DNA from: Ampullaceana balthica
Taxonomy: Eukaryota; Mollusca; Gastropoda; Lymnaeidae
Assembly: GCA_944989445.1 (NCBI GenBank)
Contig: CALYLW010000013.1
Span: 96,566-160,565, forward strand
Direction: 5' to 3'
Length of the DNA stretch: 64,000 nt
This document shows, in pieces, positions 44,178-54,846 of this stretch. The notes beneath the pieces are model-generated. The model searched no databases and was not told the origin of the DNA. It saw only the letters and a list, made by a program, of their open reading frames with translations. Numbering within the stretch: position 1 is the first letter of the stretch; each line of letters begins with the position of its first letter. Position numbers and translations under genes: made by a program.

Positions 44178-44492
44178 CTGTCCAGGGAAAACAAAGGAAA
44201 AATATGAATCAATAGTTTTCTCAGATTTACATAAATGAACAATGAAAACATAGGAAACATCTCACTCAATGTTTTTTTTATATTTTCAGAACTGAACAAG
44301 GAAAGTATAGGAAACATCTTAATCAATAGTTTTCTCAGATTTACATAAATGAACAATGAAAACATAGGAAACATCTCACTCAATGTTTTTTTTATATTTT
44401 CAGAACTGAACAAGGAAATTATAGGAAACATCTTAATCAATAGTTTTCTCAGATTTACTGAGCTGAACTCTGAAAACAAAGGAAATCTGCTG
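44178..44492. repeat. about 110-bp repeat carrying the exon 5 acceptor, nearly 3 copies
   Basis: On the plus strand the real junction GAACTGTCCAGGGAAAACAA is followed by AATCAATAGTTTTCTCAGAT. Units read GAACTGAACAAGGAAAGTAT and then the same AATCAATAGTTTTCTCAGAT. Thus the CAG acceptor and the first exon bases (TTC) are copied with the intron. Each long unit is made of two related halves of about 55 bp. Confidence 0.85.
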
Positions 44493-45190
44493 CTCGCAGT
44501 TTTTTCTATGTTATTGTTATGTTTTATATAAGCTGGCAATCGATATGTGCTGTTAGTTTACAATAATTTCTTGTAAAATTCACGTCCTTTTTGGTTGTAA
44601 ATAATTTTCGACTGAAATAAATCAATTATTTTATTATCTGCTTGAACGTTACTAAATTAATTACTATATGCCAAAAATCCCAATGAAACGTTCAACTGTA
44701 AACAGTTGCTGTGTTTAATGTGCAACACTTACCTTTCCCCATAAATATTACATAAGATACAAAAACTTACTTAATTGTCCTTGAGAAAGTTTATTGAATG
44801 GACTATCCCTATCTATGTCCAGATTTGATTATTCCTATTTAAATGTTCTAATTTGAATTTCCTTAATTAAGAAACTTATTTCAGTGTCCGCAGTTAAGTT
44901 TCCTAATCAGTTATCCTCAATTAAAAGCACAGAACTGAGTGACTATTTAGTAATTACATACTATTGCAATCTTGGACATTAGATGAAGCTATCACTGTGT
45001 TAGTGTAAGAGACCAATAAGTGATGGTAGTAAGATGTTTATATAAGAGTCACTGGATTGGTGATACATGTATTATGTATGTGTATAAAGAAATTGAATCA
45101 TTAAATGAACGATGAAGTCAAGACGTGATCTTCAACCCCAAACCAGACCATATAACACAATTTTTAGACACATGAAGTCTGAGACTTTAC

Positions 45191-45287
45191 CTCATTGTAG
45201 AAATTGTCCTCCACTGTGTACCTGACGTAATTCAGGGCAGCACCGATGTTAAAGTCATCAAAGAAAGTCACCGTTTGAACTTCAGTG
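45191..45287 (-). CDS. DEG/ENaC exon 4
   Basis: 97 bp, acceptor ACACACAG, donor GAG then GTAAAG. One base plus the AG of exon 3 makes a Ser codon, followed by TEVQTVTFFDDFNIGAALNY and a stop-free remainder ending NFYNE in phase 0. No diagnostic motif; placed by phase, splice sites and position. Confidence 0.7.
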
Positions 45288-45360
45288 CTGTGTGTTCGAA
45301 AAATCAAATATATGGAATAAACTATAGAGACATCGTTGTCATGAATCTTAAATTAATCCC

Positions 45361-47691
45361 CAGTGGCGTAGCGAGGGGGGCAGGGGGGCAAATGCCCCGG
45401 GCGGCACTTTGCAAGGGGCGGCAAATTCCTAGTCGTTAATTAGTTTCTAAAAATGAAATTTTTTAAAGAAAGGATTTTTTTTTAAAATTGAAATTAAAGA
45501 AAAGCCAAATAATAAATTTATAAAAGAAATAAAGGAACTATGCTAAAGCATGTGAACGTTTTAATTGCCAAAACTTCAAACTCCAAATTGGATATAAATT
45601 CTTCTGATACTAATACTACTGTAATAAAAAAACAGAGGCTAAATTATTATGAGAACGAGACACTGATGTGGTGATAAATTCATTGATTCTTAAACTTTGA
45701 CACCCACCCCTGTTGTCAAATTTGGGGCGGGGCGGCAAATTCCTCGTTGTTCATTAGCTAATTGTTAAAACGTGAAAGTAAATTTTAATAAAATAAAAGC
45801 CAAGATAAGTACTCAATCAGTACTCAAAATTACCAAAGTTTTTGCAAATGGAAGGAATCAGAAATTGGATAAAAAAAGAATAGACTATTAATAAAGACCG
45901 ACAATTAGTTGTTGTAAAAGAGAAAACAAAGTGGCAAGAAGTTCTTGTTAGAATATTTGACATTATTAAATCCTGGCGAAATGAATGCGACTTTTTGAGG
46001 TCATAGAGAGGGCAATACTGTTGCAAATAAAGGCAATATTCTGGAACTAATGCATTAGCTTGCAAAGTACGTTCGAGCACTCCGAAAACATAGCGCGAAA
46101 AGGGGTAAACAACTTGTCATCTAAAATTCAAACTGAGCTCATAGCAATTTTAGGAGATACAGTTCACGAAAAATCATCTTTCTTCAATAGCAAGATAGCA
46201 AATATTGTTCCATTGTATTTGATATCTCTTCATATATTTGACATAAGGATCAAACAAGTCCAGTAGTGTTGATATGTAAAGATTGAAAATAAAAAAGTAG
46301 ACGTTGTAGAATCTTTCAAATATTTCATTGAAGCAAAAGTGAATCTGCATACGACATTTCTGAAATGATTTTGAATAAATAATGATCTTAAAATAATGGA
46401 CTGCACAGGCCCAACGTGTGTTAATACTTCTTAAGGGCTGGAAAAGTATACACGAGTTCAAGAAAGGTGCAAAAACATAACATCTCATGTCAAACTCGTT
46501 CAAACAGTTAAACCTAATTTGTTAACATGATACTCCAACTGAACAGAATTCTCCAAATATTTTAGTAACACTTGAGTGTTGTTACGAGTTATTTTCCATG
46601 CCCATACACTGTTGGAAATACCTAATTGCTTCTACAAGACAGGCATTCAGACTTCAGGATACAAAATAGTGAATATACCAGAGAGCCATTTTGAGATATT
46701 TTGTAAGCTATAGCACTGAAAGATGCAGACAAAAATCTCAACACGATGAACAGTCACAATGAAAACTCTTTATTTTCAAAGTTATATTTTTAAAAATGCC
46801 CGAAATTCTTTACAAACGTATAGTGCTCAACAACAAAATTTCTTAGCAGTGGCTACTCACAGAGAAACTAATGAAATGGAATACTTAAGGGATGCTTTGA
46901 CATTTTATAAAAATTTATGTGGAGACCTCATCATTTTAATCGAACCTTCCAATCAAAGAACAAGAGAGCAAATTTTTGGTGATCGAAGCAAATATGTATG
47001 TATCCATGCTATGTAGAATAACAGTTAAGAAGAAATTTGGTTTCTTCATAAGATGAGATTAGTGTATAAATTCGTGTGAGGCTTTGGCAGTTATATAGAA
47101 TTTAGAAAACAGACATGATTTTCGTACACCAGCTAATCTACTGGACTTTGAAATTTTGTCTTCAAATTAGAGTATTCAAAATATCCCACATGACATAGTC
47201 AGGCAAGGAATATTTTAACCCCATGAATAGATAAAAAAAAATTAATGAATTCAAGACTAGGTGGTTTATTTAAGTTTATAAAGATATTTAGGCTCGAAGT
47301 TACCCTGCCTAAAATAATATAATTAATTCGAACATTGCTTACAACTGTCTTAAGTAATGCAAGGTGTTAAAAAGGCTTCTCTATAAATTATTTTAATGAA
47401 AAATTAATGACGATCAATTACGAATACACCAAAATTGTCTAATCTATTGCTATTTTGGCTATTGAGCATGCCATGGCTGAAAACATTGATACATGAAAGA
47501 TTGAGCCATGAGGAAAAACATAAAACTTTAATTTCATTAAAGAAATGAAGCCTTTCTTTTTAACATAAAAATATATAGTGTTCTTATTATTACTTTCTAA
47601 TTATTATTTTATTTACTATATATCGTTCATATATTTTACGCAGCAAATTTGGTTTCTGCCCAGGGCGGCACTTACCCACGCTACGCCGTTG
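45361..47691 (+). mobile_element. hAT element (TTF-zinc-finger/DUF4371 type), degenerate
   Basis: Left CAGTGGCGTAGCG, right CGCTACGCCGTTG, 8-bp duplication TTAATCCC (45,353-45,360; 47,692-47,699). Plus-strand pieces include STFEHSENIARKGVNNLSSK and IQTELIAILGDTVHEKS (46,060-46,200), then ATHRETNEMEYLRDALTFYK (46,850), typical of this hAT branch. Many stops throughout; related ends lie at 38.3 kb. Confidence 0.85.
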
Positions 47692-47699
47692 TTAATCCC

Positions 47700-48085
47700 C
47701 CTTAGTTTATTTTGTCTCATTTAGTCGTACACAGTGCAATCAGTCTGTTTGAGTATGTGCAATCAGGTCTTTTGTCTGTTTTAGTATTTGCAGTCAGGTC
47801 TTTTGTCTGTTTTAGTCAAGCACAGTTCAATTAAGTTTTTTGTCTTTTTTAATCTAATACAGGGCGAACATGTCTTCTGTCTGTTTAGTCTAATACAAGG
47901 CAAACATGTCTCCTGTCTGTTTAGTCTAATACAAGGCAAACATGTCTTCTGTCTGTTTAGTCTAATACAAGGCAAACATGTCTTCTGTCTGTTTAGTCTA
48001 ATACAAGGCAAACATGTCTTTTGTCTGTTTAGTCTAATACAAGGCAAACATGTTTTCTGTCTTTTTAGTCTAATACAATTCAATC
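47700..48085. repeat. 36-bp minisatellite, about 7-10 copies
   Basis: Unit TAGTCTAATACAAGGCAAAC then ATGTCTTCTGTCTGTT, period 36 (47,886 to 47,922). The left part is less regular. Multiple of 3, so both strands show spurious frames of 100-115 codons. Confidence 0.92.
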
Positions 48086-48211
48086 AGGCCTTTTGTCTGT
48101 GCCATAAAAAATGCAGCAGAAAACAAAGTACATAAACCGTTAATAGAATATTTCTCTTTGAATTGTGGTGAATTTAAATAAAGAGTGACATTTTCAAAAC
48201 TAGTCCAAAAG

Positions 48212-49421
48212 CAGGGTTGTTAACAATACTAAAAAAAATTATTGGCAATACCAATACCAATACTGCCTGTAAAATCTATTGGCAATACCAATACCAATAC
48301 AATTTTAAAACCAGTATTGCAATACCAATACCAATATTTATTTATTATTGCCTTACCAATACCAATATTTGGGTCATTCGACGAATAAAACGCAAATAAG
48401 TAATTCATCGCTCTATATCACTTACATCGATAAACAATAACAACATTTTTGGCGAATTTAGACAATGTATTTTTAACCAAATTTTGTTCAATAGTTAACA
48501 CTTGCTTCATCAGTTTTCATCAAAGCATTCAAAAGTCTTTGACAACATATTAAATAAGTCGGCATACCTTAACGTTCTTAAGCAACACGATTTTTAATAT
48601 GTATACTGTACACATATTGTGAATGAATGAATGGATGGATTCACGCTACTAAAAATAATTCTAATTACAACAAATTTAATATTATATAAATAAATTTAAA
48701 TTTTTTTTCTTTGTTTGGCCTTATTTTTTTTTGTAGGGGCTAGGCACGGTGCCTAAAGTGCCTAAGCCTTAATCGAGCCTTGGTAAGTCACTGGTCAATG
48801 CTCATTGCCGAAGATATCATATATGATTTGATTTCTATTATCATTATCTTATCTTATCTTATCTATACAGACGCTCCTTCTATGCAGAAGATAGTTGCGT
48901 CCACAGACCATGACAGATGATCTGTTGGCAAGTGATGCAGCATTCACAGGCCACGGCTTTGTGGGTTCCACGCATTACCCAGCCGCCTAACTACATGTAG
49001 TGTTAGGTACCCATTCGGAGCGGGGTGACTCAGGGACGCCCTAGGCCCCGGGAACAAACCCTTGCCTTCACACGGATTCGAACCCGTGACCATCGGTACG
49101 ACAGTCCAGTGCGCTGCCACTCGACCACCGCGTCATTTCATTGATCAGTCTCATTCAAAAATTGTTTGGCAATGTCACTCGCAAGATGGCGACACCAAAG
49201 AAAAATTTATTATATTCAGCTTTATTCACAACCAATGTAGAGATTTTATTGAATATTGCTTTTAGTATTGGTTAAAAATCAATACCAATATCAAAAATAA
49301 TTATTGGCAATACCAATATCAATATCAATTTTCAAGAAGTATTGCAATATCGTCCCAATACTTAAAAAAGTATTGGCAATACTACCAATACCAATACAAT
49401 ATTGCAATATTAACAACCCTG
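48212..49421. mobile_element. non-autonomous hAT element with CAATAC repeats
   Basis: CAGGGTTGTTAAC at the left, TTAACAACCCTG at the right, perfect duplication TCCAAAAG (48,204-48,211; 49,422-49,429). Subterminal tandem TTGGCAATACCAATACC motifs occur at both ends. No transposase. Contains a SINE at 48.86-49.14 kb. Confidence 0.92.
48855..49137 (-). mobile_element. tRNA-derived SINE (minus strand)
   Basis: Reverse complement of the 41.65-kb family: tail TATCTTATCTTATC at left, GACGCTCCTTCTATGCAGAA, then the middle GGTACCCATTCGGAGC and the B-box GGATTCGAACC near 49,072, A box near 49,120-49,135. Nested in the hAT element. Confidence 0.88.
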
Positions 49422-49774
49422 TCCAAAAGTATCTTTCAATATATGCTGTGCTAATTATGCTTTGTGAATTACATTTACAATGTGAAGAGTACATTATAAA
49501 CTGTTTACTCTTAAATAATTGACATTTCTATAAAAGCGATATTACCACCCAACCCAAACGAGACCAGAAAAACTATATTCAAATGTCTAATTTAGTTACA
49601 TTGTAAGACATATACATTTTAATAACATCAAGCTTGGGAGAGACAGATTGTAACAGTATTTCTTTCTTTTTTAATAAACAAATGGATAGGTGTATAGGAT
49701 ACGGAAAAAAAGTTTTTAAAAAAAATTCTATACGTTTCAATGGATTAAATTCCAGAAATAGGACATTGGGAGGG

Positions 49775-49985
49775 CTAACATCCCGGGCTGATGTCGTGAG
49801 CTGACGTCATAAGCTGACGCCACGGGCTAACATGAGCTGACGTCATGTGCTGATTTCATGAGCTGACATTATAAGTTGACATTACAAAATAACGTTAAGA
49901 AATGACATCACTAGCTGACGTAACGAGCTGACGTCACAAGCTAAAATCGTTAGCTGACACTAGCGATAAATAACATGTCATTGTA
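49775..49985. repeat. degenerate short repeat rich in TGACGTCA
   Basis: About a dozen imperfect units of GAGCTGACGTCAT, some with the intact palindrome TGACGTCA (for example near 49,800 and 49,840), the core of CREB/ATF sites. It lies in the intron between exons 3 and 4. Regulatory use is unproven. Confidence 0.6.
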
Positions 49986-50301
49986 ATCCAAAAAAATTTG
50001 TACAAAATTATATCTCAGATTTTTTATTTTTTTAAATTTTGTTTTATTTTTTAAACCGACAGAAACTAGAGAAGTTAATAATGATGTACAATCGCGTATT
50101 AAAAAAATCCTTCAGTAATAAAATTAAATTATTCCTTCATAACATTTGCATAGACTCCAAATAAGAACGACCTAAACAATCTCATAATGTTTTAAATGGT
50201 TGTACATTCCCCTTACTTTAATACATGAATATCTGGGGAAATATCTCACAGAGTGGTAGCACAGAAGCACAATCTAATTGTCTAAGTCTGCCTGTTGTCA
50301 C

Positions 50302-50456
50302 CTGTTGGAACTGGTTGTATCGCTAGCAGAACCATCCCCATAATCCTCGTAATCTATGGATTCAGGATCTGGTTCGAATAATTGAGCTTGAGCCAAGAGG
50401 CTTTCTAAATCGACTTCGTCAAGGAGTTGTTGAATTTCTTCACTTGACTTATTGCT
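50302..50456 (-). CDS. DEG/ENaC exon 3: acidic extracellular segment
   Basis: 155 bp, acceptor TATCAG, donor AACAG then GTGACA, phase 0 in and 2 out. Encodes a glutamine- and acid-rich stretch (SSEEIQQLLDEVDLESLL, then PDPESIDYEDYGDG). It is poorly conserved in the family at this position, corresponding to the variable finger region. Support comes from exact phase fit, splice sites and order, not from a motif. Confidence 0.72.
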
Positions 50457-50863
50457 CTGATAGACAAGACAAATACCATTATGATTAATTCAGTCACAAA
50501 TTTTACTATGGTCAATTTGAAAAAAAAACAAATATTCAATATGCGTATGCATCGTTACATGTTTAAAGTAGATATTTACAAAGTTTACTAGCGTATCACC
50601 CGTCAAAAATGACGGAAGTTTTCAAAATAAATACACATCAGATTAAAAAATAACGTAATGGGGCCGTCCATAAAGTACGTCACGCTATTTTTTACCCCCC
50701 CCACCCACTTGTCACAAACTGTCACAAATCTCGGGGACACCATAAAGTACATCACACTTTCGAATTTTTTAAAAAATTAACATCTAATTAAAATATAAAA
50801 TTTAATACTTAAATGACACTTCACTATTAAACTGTATTAAAATATAAAATTTCCACTTAAAAG

Positions 50864-51143
50864 TAAGGATGTACCGGATTCAACATTTTGAAATTCAGTC
50901 GGAGCTGAATTTGGCCGGATTTATGAAGTGAAATCCGGCAGGAGACGATTTTCAGATTTCTTAAAATGGCCTGATTCCTGATTTGCCGGAGCCATTATGA
51001 ATATATATATAAATTTGGAATCTACCGGGCAGTCGGATTTATGAAGTGAAACCTGCCGTAGCCTAAGCCAGAGCCGGATTTTTTTTTAAAATAGGCGGAT
51101 TCCGGATTTGCCGGAGCTGGAGCCGAAATCCCGTACACCCCCA
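50864..51143. mobile_element. hAT-type MITE (280 bp)
   Basis: Starts TAAGGATGTACCGGA and ends in the inverse of TGGGGGTGTACGGGA, with duplication CTTAAAAG (50,856-50,863; 51,144-51,151). Interior repeats of GCCGGA. No coding sequence. Confidence 0.75.
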
Positions 51144-52379
51144 CTTAAAAGAACTATCGTATTATTAAAATGACTTTAATAGTAAAGTAGTTAATTGTCA
51201 ACAGTTGTCACAGTTGTTCAAATGAAACAGTAACTCAATCTAGATTGAATTTGAAAACAAAAATTGCAAAAATTTAGACTTTACAACTATATAATACACA
51301 TCATTTATCTGCTATCCTTTCATTTACAATGGGTGAGGTCAAGATTTAGAAAATCTTCCGATTATGCATTCTATTGACACAGGATAAGAAGTAGATTAGC
51401 GAAACTTGACCTCACCCAGTGATTAAATAATAAAAAGGAAACAAATCAATTTGACTAAAAAAAGACTAGATTGACAAATTATGTGACCAACTCTTGTACT
51501 ATATTGAATCTGTTTATTATGGTCCTATGAATTATCTTTTATTCAAAGATATTCACCGGACATCACTTTACAACGGTGAAATGAAGTTTTCATCCATAGT
51601 TACGACTGACATCAATCTTTCACCATCATCGTTTCCTGGAAGGATAATTGCAGACAGATCAACTCGTCCTCATCTAGCCACTCAACAGCCTCTGTATGTG
51701 CATTTTCTCTTCTGGCAATAACTGCCATGGGTTCTCTTAGACTTCTAGAAGTGATTCTCAAAGGACGGATGATTTTTATCTGAGTTGATTCTGGAACAGT
51801 TTGGGTGGGTGGGGGGGGGGTGGGCACATTCTCATGAGCCCGAGCTCTGTGTTGTCCTGCATGTTTCTTTAACATTGTTTGTCAGGCAAACTATAAGTGA
51901 CATACTTTGCAAAGTCGATCAAATAAGCTGGTCATCATATGGTTGTACTTTAAAAACTCATGTTGATCTTGGCATAATGTCATCAAATTTGAGAGTTTGT
52001 GCTATAATCAAGGAAGGACATTTATGAGAACCTGCATCTGCTCATTCTGACGCTTTGAGTCCATCAACTGTTCGGTTGATTGGGATTGGAGGAGGGGAAG
52101 AATCTTTAAGGTAAAACGTTGAAATATGAGCTTCGTGCTTTGTCGCTAAATTTTATGTCCCGAAATTTAACAATTTGAGTGAAGTATTGGCTGGTGCGAA
52201 CATGATTGTCAAACCAAACCTGATCCTTATATTTGTAATATTAGTCTTGCTGCATCCAATTCAGATTTATGAACAACACATTCAGGAGATACGCATTTCA
52301 TGCTATTTTGACATAAAACTAATTCTAATGTTTCACAAAACTTTTGAAAATTATTTTTAAAGCTATTTAAATTCTACTA

Positions 52380-52838
52380 AATAAAAAAAAATCCTTTATG
52401 TACGAGACGTATCTAAAAGAATGTTCATTTTAATACGCAGCGCAAGACCATCCAAGAATACAAAATTGCAGTTGTGTCGTAAAACATGTTTAATATAATG
52501 CGCACCGATCAGGAATATGTTTATAAAAAGTGTTGTCAATAAAATACGCACCTTATTGCGCGACAGGAAAGGTTGTTCAATATAATACGTACCGCGACAC
52601 TCTATCTCAAAAAATACGATACATAGATATAAATAAAATAATCTAAAAATTCAATAATTTAATTACGGTACCTGCGATCGATCTGAAATTTTGTTACTTC
52701 GTTTTTATCATCGGCACGAAACTGCCTGCAAAATTTCAGCTCGCTAGCTTACGAGGAAGTGGGTAAAAAATCGATCAAAAGTTTTGGCGACAAGCAAGCA
52801 AGCAGACACCACGAGTTAATATAAAAGATTTTTAAAAA
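52380..52838 (+). mobile_element. short asymmetric-inverted-repeat element, copy 8
   Basis: Plus orientation, diverged subfamily shared with 17.4 kb: starts AATCCTTTATGTACGAGACG and ends GAGTTAATATAAAAGATTTT. Both subterminal GACAAGCAAGCAAGC tracts match. Confidence 0.7.
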
Positions 52839-53231
52839 ATATTTAAAAATTAGAAAAAAAATAATTAAAAAAAATAAATGTGTGACATCACACATGGCCT
52901 TACCCCCTCCCCCCTGTCACAAAGTGTCAGATTTCTTACACCCCCCCCCCTCGGAGCGTGACGTACATTATGGACGGCCCCAATACAGATCTTTCATTTA
53001 TTTCATTTATGTTTATTTGATTAATTTATTATCATATTGAACAATTTTATGCGGAATGTTGGAAAAGAGTTATATTTGGTGCAGTAATTTTTGGTGCGCA
53101 CTATTGAACCTAACAGCATTACATCAAAGAAGCATTTCATCCATTACGGGAATTATGTATGTTGATGATAGTCACACAATTAGATCATTTAATGGAGAAA
53201 AAAAAAGATAAGGATTATCATAGAGTCTAAG

Positions 53232-53525
53232 GCAGTGTTAAAGACATGGTCAGTGTTAAAGACATGGACAGTGTTAAAGACATGGACAGTGTTAAAGACA
53301 TGGACAGTGTTAAAGACATGGACAGTGTTTAGATGTAGACAGTGTTAAAGACATGGGCAGTGTTAAAGACATGGACAGTGTTAAAGACATGGACAGTGTT
53401 AAAGACATGGACAGTGTTAAAGACATGGACAGTGTTAAAGACATGGACAGTGTTAAAGACATGGACAGTGTTAAAGACATGGACAGTGTTAAAGACATGG
53501 ACAGTGTTAAAGACCTTGACAGTGT
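53232..53525. repeat. 18-bp minisatellite, about 16 copies
   Basis: Unit ACAGTGTTAAAGACATGG, very homogeneous, 18 bp. Gives open frames on both strands that are not genes. Confidence 0.95.
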
Positions 53526-53602
53526 TAGAAATGTGGAAAGCCTATTGGTCTCGGGATGTGGTTAATAAAAACTGAGCGGCTTAGGAATAGGCTCTATCAC
53601 TA

Positions 53603-53822
53603 ATGGAGACAAAAGCTAATATGTGAAACTTATTACCACTAATCGAGACCAAAGCTAATATGTGAAACTTATTACCACTAATCGAGACGAAAGCTAATAT
53701 GTGAAACTTATTACCACTAATCGAGACGAAAGCTAATATGTGAAACTTATTACCACTAATCGAGACGAAAGCTAATATGTGAAACTTATTACCACTAATC
53801 GAGACGAAAGCTAATATGTGTT
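53603..53822. repeat. 39-bp minisatellite, about 5.5 copies
   Basis: Unit AATATGTGAAACTTATTACC then ACTAATCGAGACGAAAGCT. Confidence 0.92.
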
Positions 53823-53876
53823 ACTTAGTGAACATAAAGGGGTGTGACTACAATCAGGCTTATAGATTAGTAAATG

Positions 53877-53950
53877 GTTCGTTGAGGAAGGCTCTTTGCC
53901 GAAACATTCGGTGTTTTGTTACGTCCTGTCAGGCTAACTCATAAACTGTT
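53877..53950 (+). mobile_element. Penelope-like element end fragment
   Basis: Shares TTCGTTGAGGAAGGCTCTTT then GCCGAAAC and CCTGTCAGGC with both ends of the Penelope element at 30.4-32.1 kb. No coding part. Confidence 0.65.
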
Positions 53951-54156
53951 TACATGTTATTTATCCATTTACGTGAAACTTAAACGTTCTAGCAGAGAAA
54001 TAACGGCACAGTCTTGTATGTCGACGCGTAGTTATCTGATTTGTCCAATACGAGTGAAAAAGCAAATGTCTAAATAAGGTGAATCAGAATAAAAAGAAGC
54101 ACGTTCTCAAAAACAATAAACAAGAATCCAAGTTTTGCAAAATAATTTATGCATAC

Positions 54157-54271
54157 CTGGCTTTTTCTCATGATGTTGACGTTGCACACAGTCACTGCAG
54201 GAAAATTGAGTGTACTGAATCCAATGTTGATCTGGGTGTGTTTTTTATAGTCAAAATATTTGGCAAATAGA
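54157..54271 (-). CDS. DEG/ENaC exon 2: post-TM1 segment with FPAVTVCN
   Basis: 115 bp between a pyrimidine-rich acceptor (ATCTTTCAG) and donor (CCAG then GTATGC). The first base completes the Thr codon left by exon 1, giving LYTLFAKYFDYKKH across the junction. It contains FSTLNFPAVTVCNVN, the signature just after TM1 in DEG/ENaC channels, and ends in phase 0 after MRKSQ. Confidence 0.9.
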
Positions 54272-54349
54272 CTGAAAGATAATCCATCAATATAAACCAA
54301 ATGAATTAGAAAATTATATTCAGTACTAGTGAATAAAACTTATATGAGC

Positions 54350-54846
54350 ACAATATGTGTAACCGCGTACTTAGCTGTATAATTTATAATGACACAATGA
54401 AGTACTTGTAACTTATCGGTACTCAGTACTCTAGTGTGTAATTTATAAAGACACAATGTAGTACTTATAACGTCTCGGTACTTAGTACTTAAGTGTATAA
54501 TTTATAAAGACACACTGAAGTGCTTATAACTTCTCGGTAGTCAGTACTTAAGTGTATAATTTATAAAGACACACTGAAGTGCTTATAACTTCTCGGTAGT
54601 CAGTACTTAAGTGTATAATTTATAAAGACACAATGTAGTACTTATAACGTCTCGGTACTTAGTACTTAAGTGTATAATTTATAAAGACACACTGAAGTGC
54701 TTATAACTTCTCGGTAGTCAGTACTTACGTGTATGATTTATAAAGACACACTGAAATGCTTATAACTTCTCGGTAGTCAGTACTTAAGTGTATAATTTAT
54801 AAAGACACACTGTAGTACTTATAACTTCTCGGTACTCAGTACTTAC
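54350..54846. repeat. 59-bp minisatellite carrying the exon 1 donor, about 8 copies
   Basis: Real junction on the gene strand: GTACAC then GTAAGTACTG. Units read ATACAC then TTAAGTACTG (donor G lost) in most copies; one near 54,721-54,735 keeps GTAAGTAC. The array starts directly at the exon edge. Confidence 0.9.

Larger units (their letters stand above)
50660..52981. mobile_element. 2.3-kb DNA transposon with about 24-bp terminal inverted repeats, family uncertain
   Basis: GGGGCCGTCCATAAAGTACG at the left; the right end, read inversely, starts GGGGCCGTCCATAATGTACG. AAT flanks both ends (50,657-50,659; 52,982-52,984). No intact transposase seen; a short minus-strand frame at 51,612-51,875 is of unknown nature. 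It hosts a hAT MITE and one short asymmetric-repeat element. Confidence 0.75.

Noticed and set aside
46060..46266. Conserved small host protein
   Set aside because: Resembles the N-terminal part of TTF/DUF4371-type hAT transposases and lies between hAT ends.
51612..51875. Proline-rich 87-residue gene on the minus strand
   Set aside because: No splice context or family recognised, within a TIR transposon; left as unknown.
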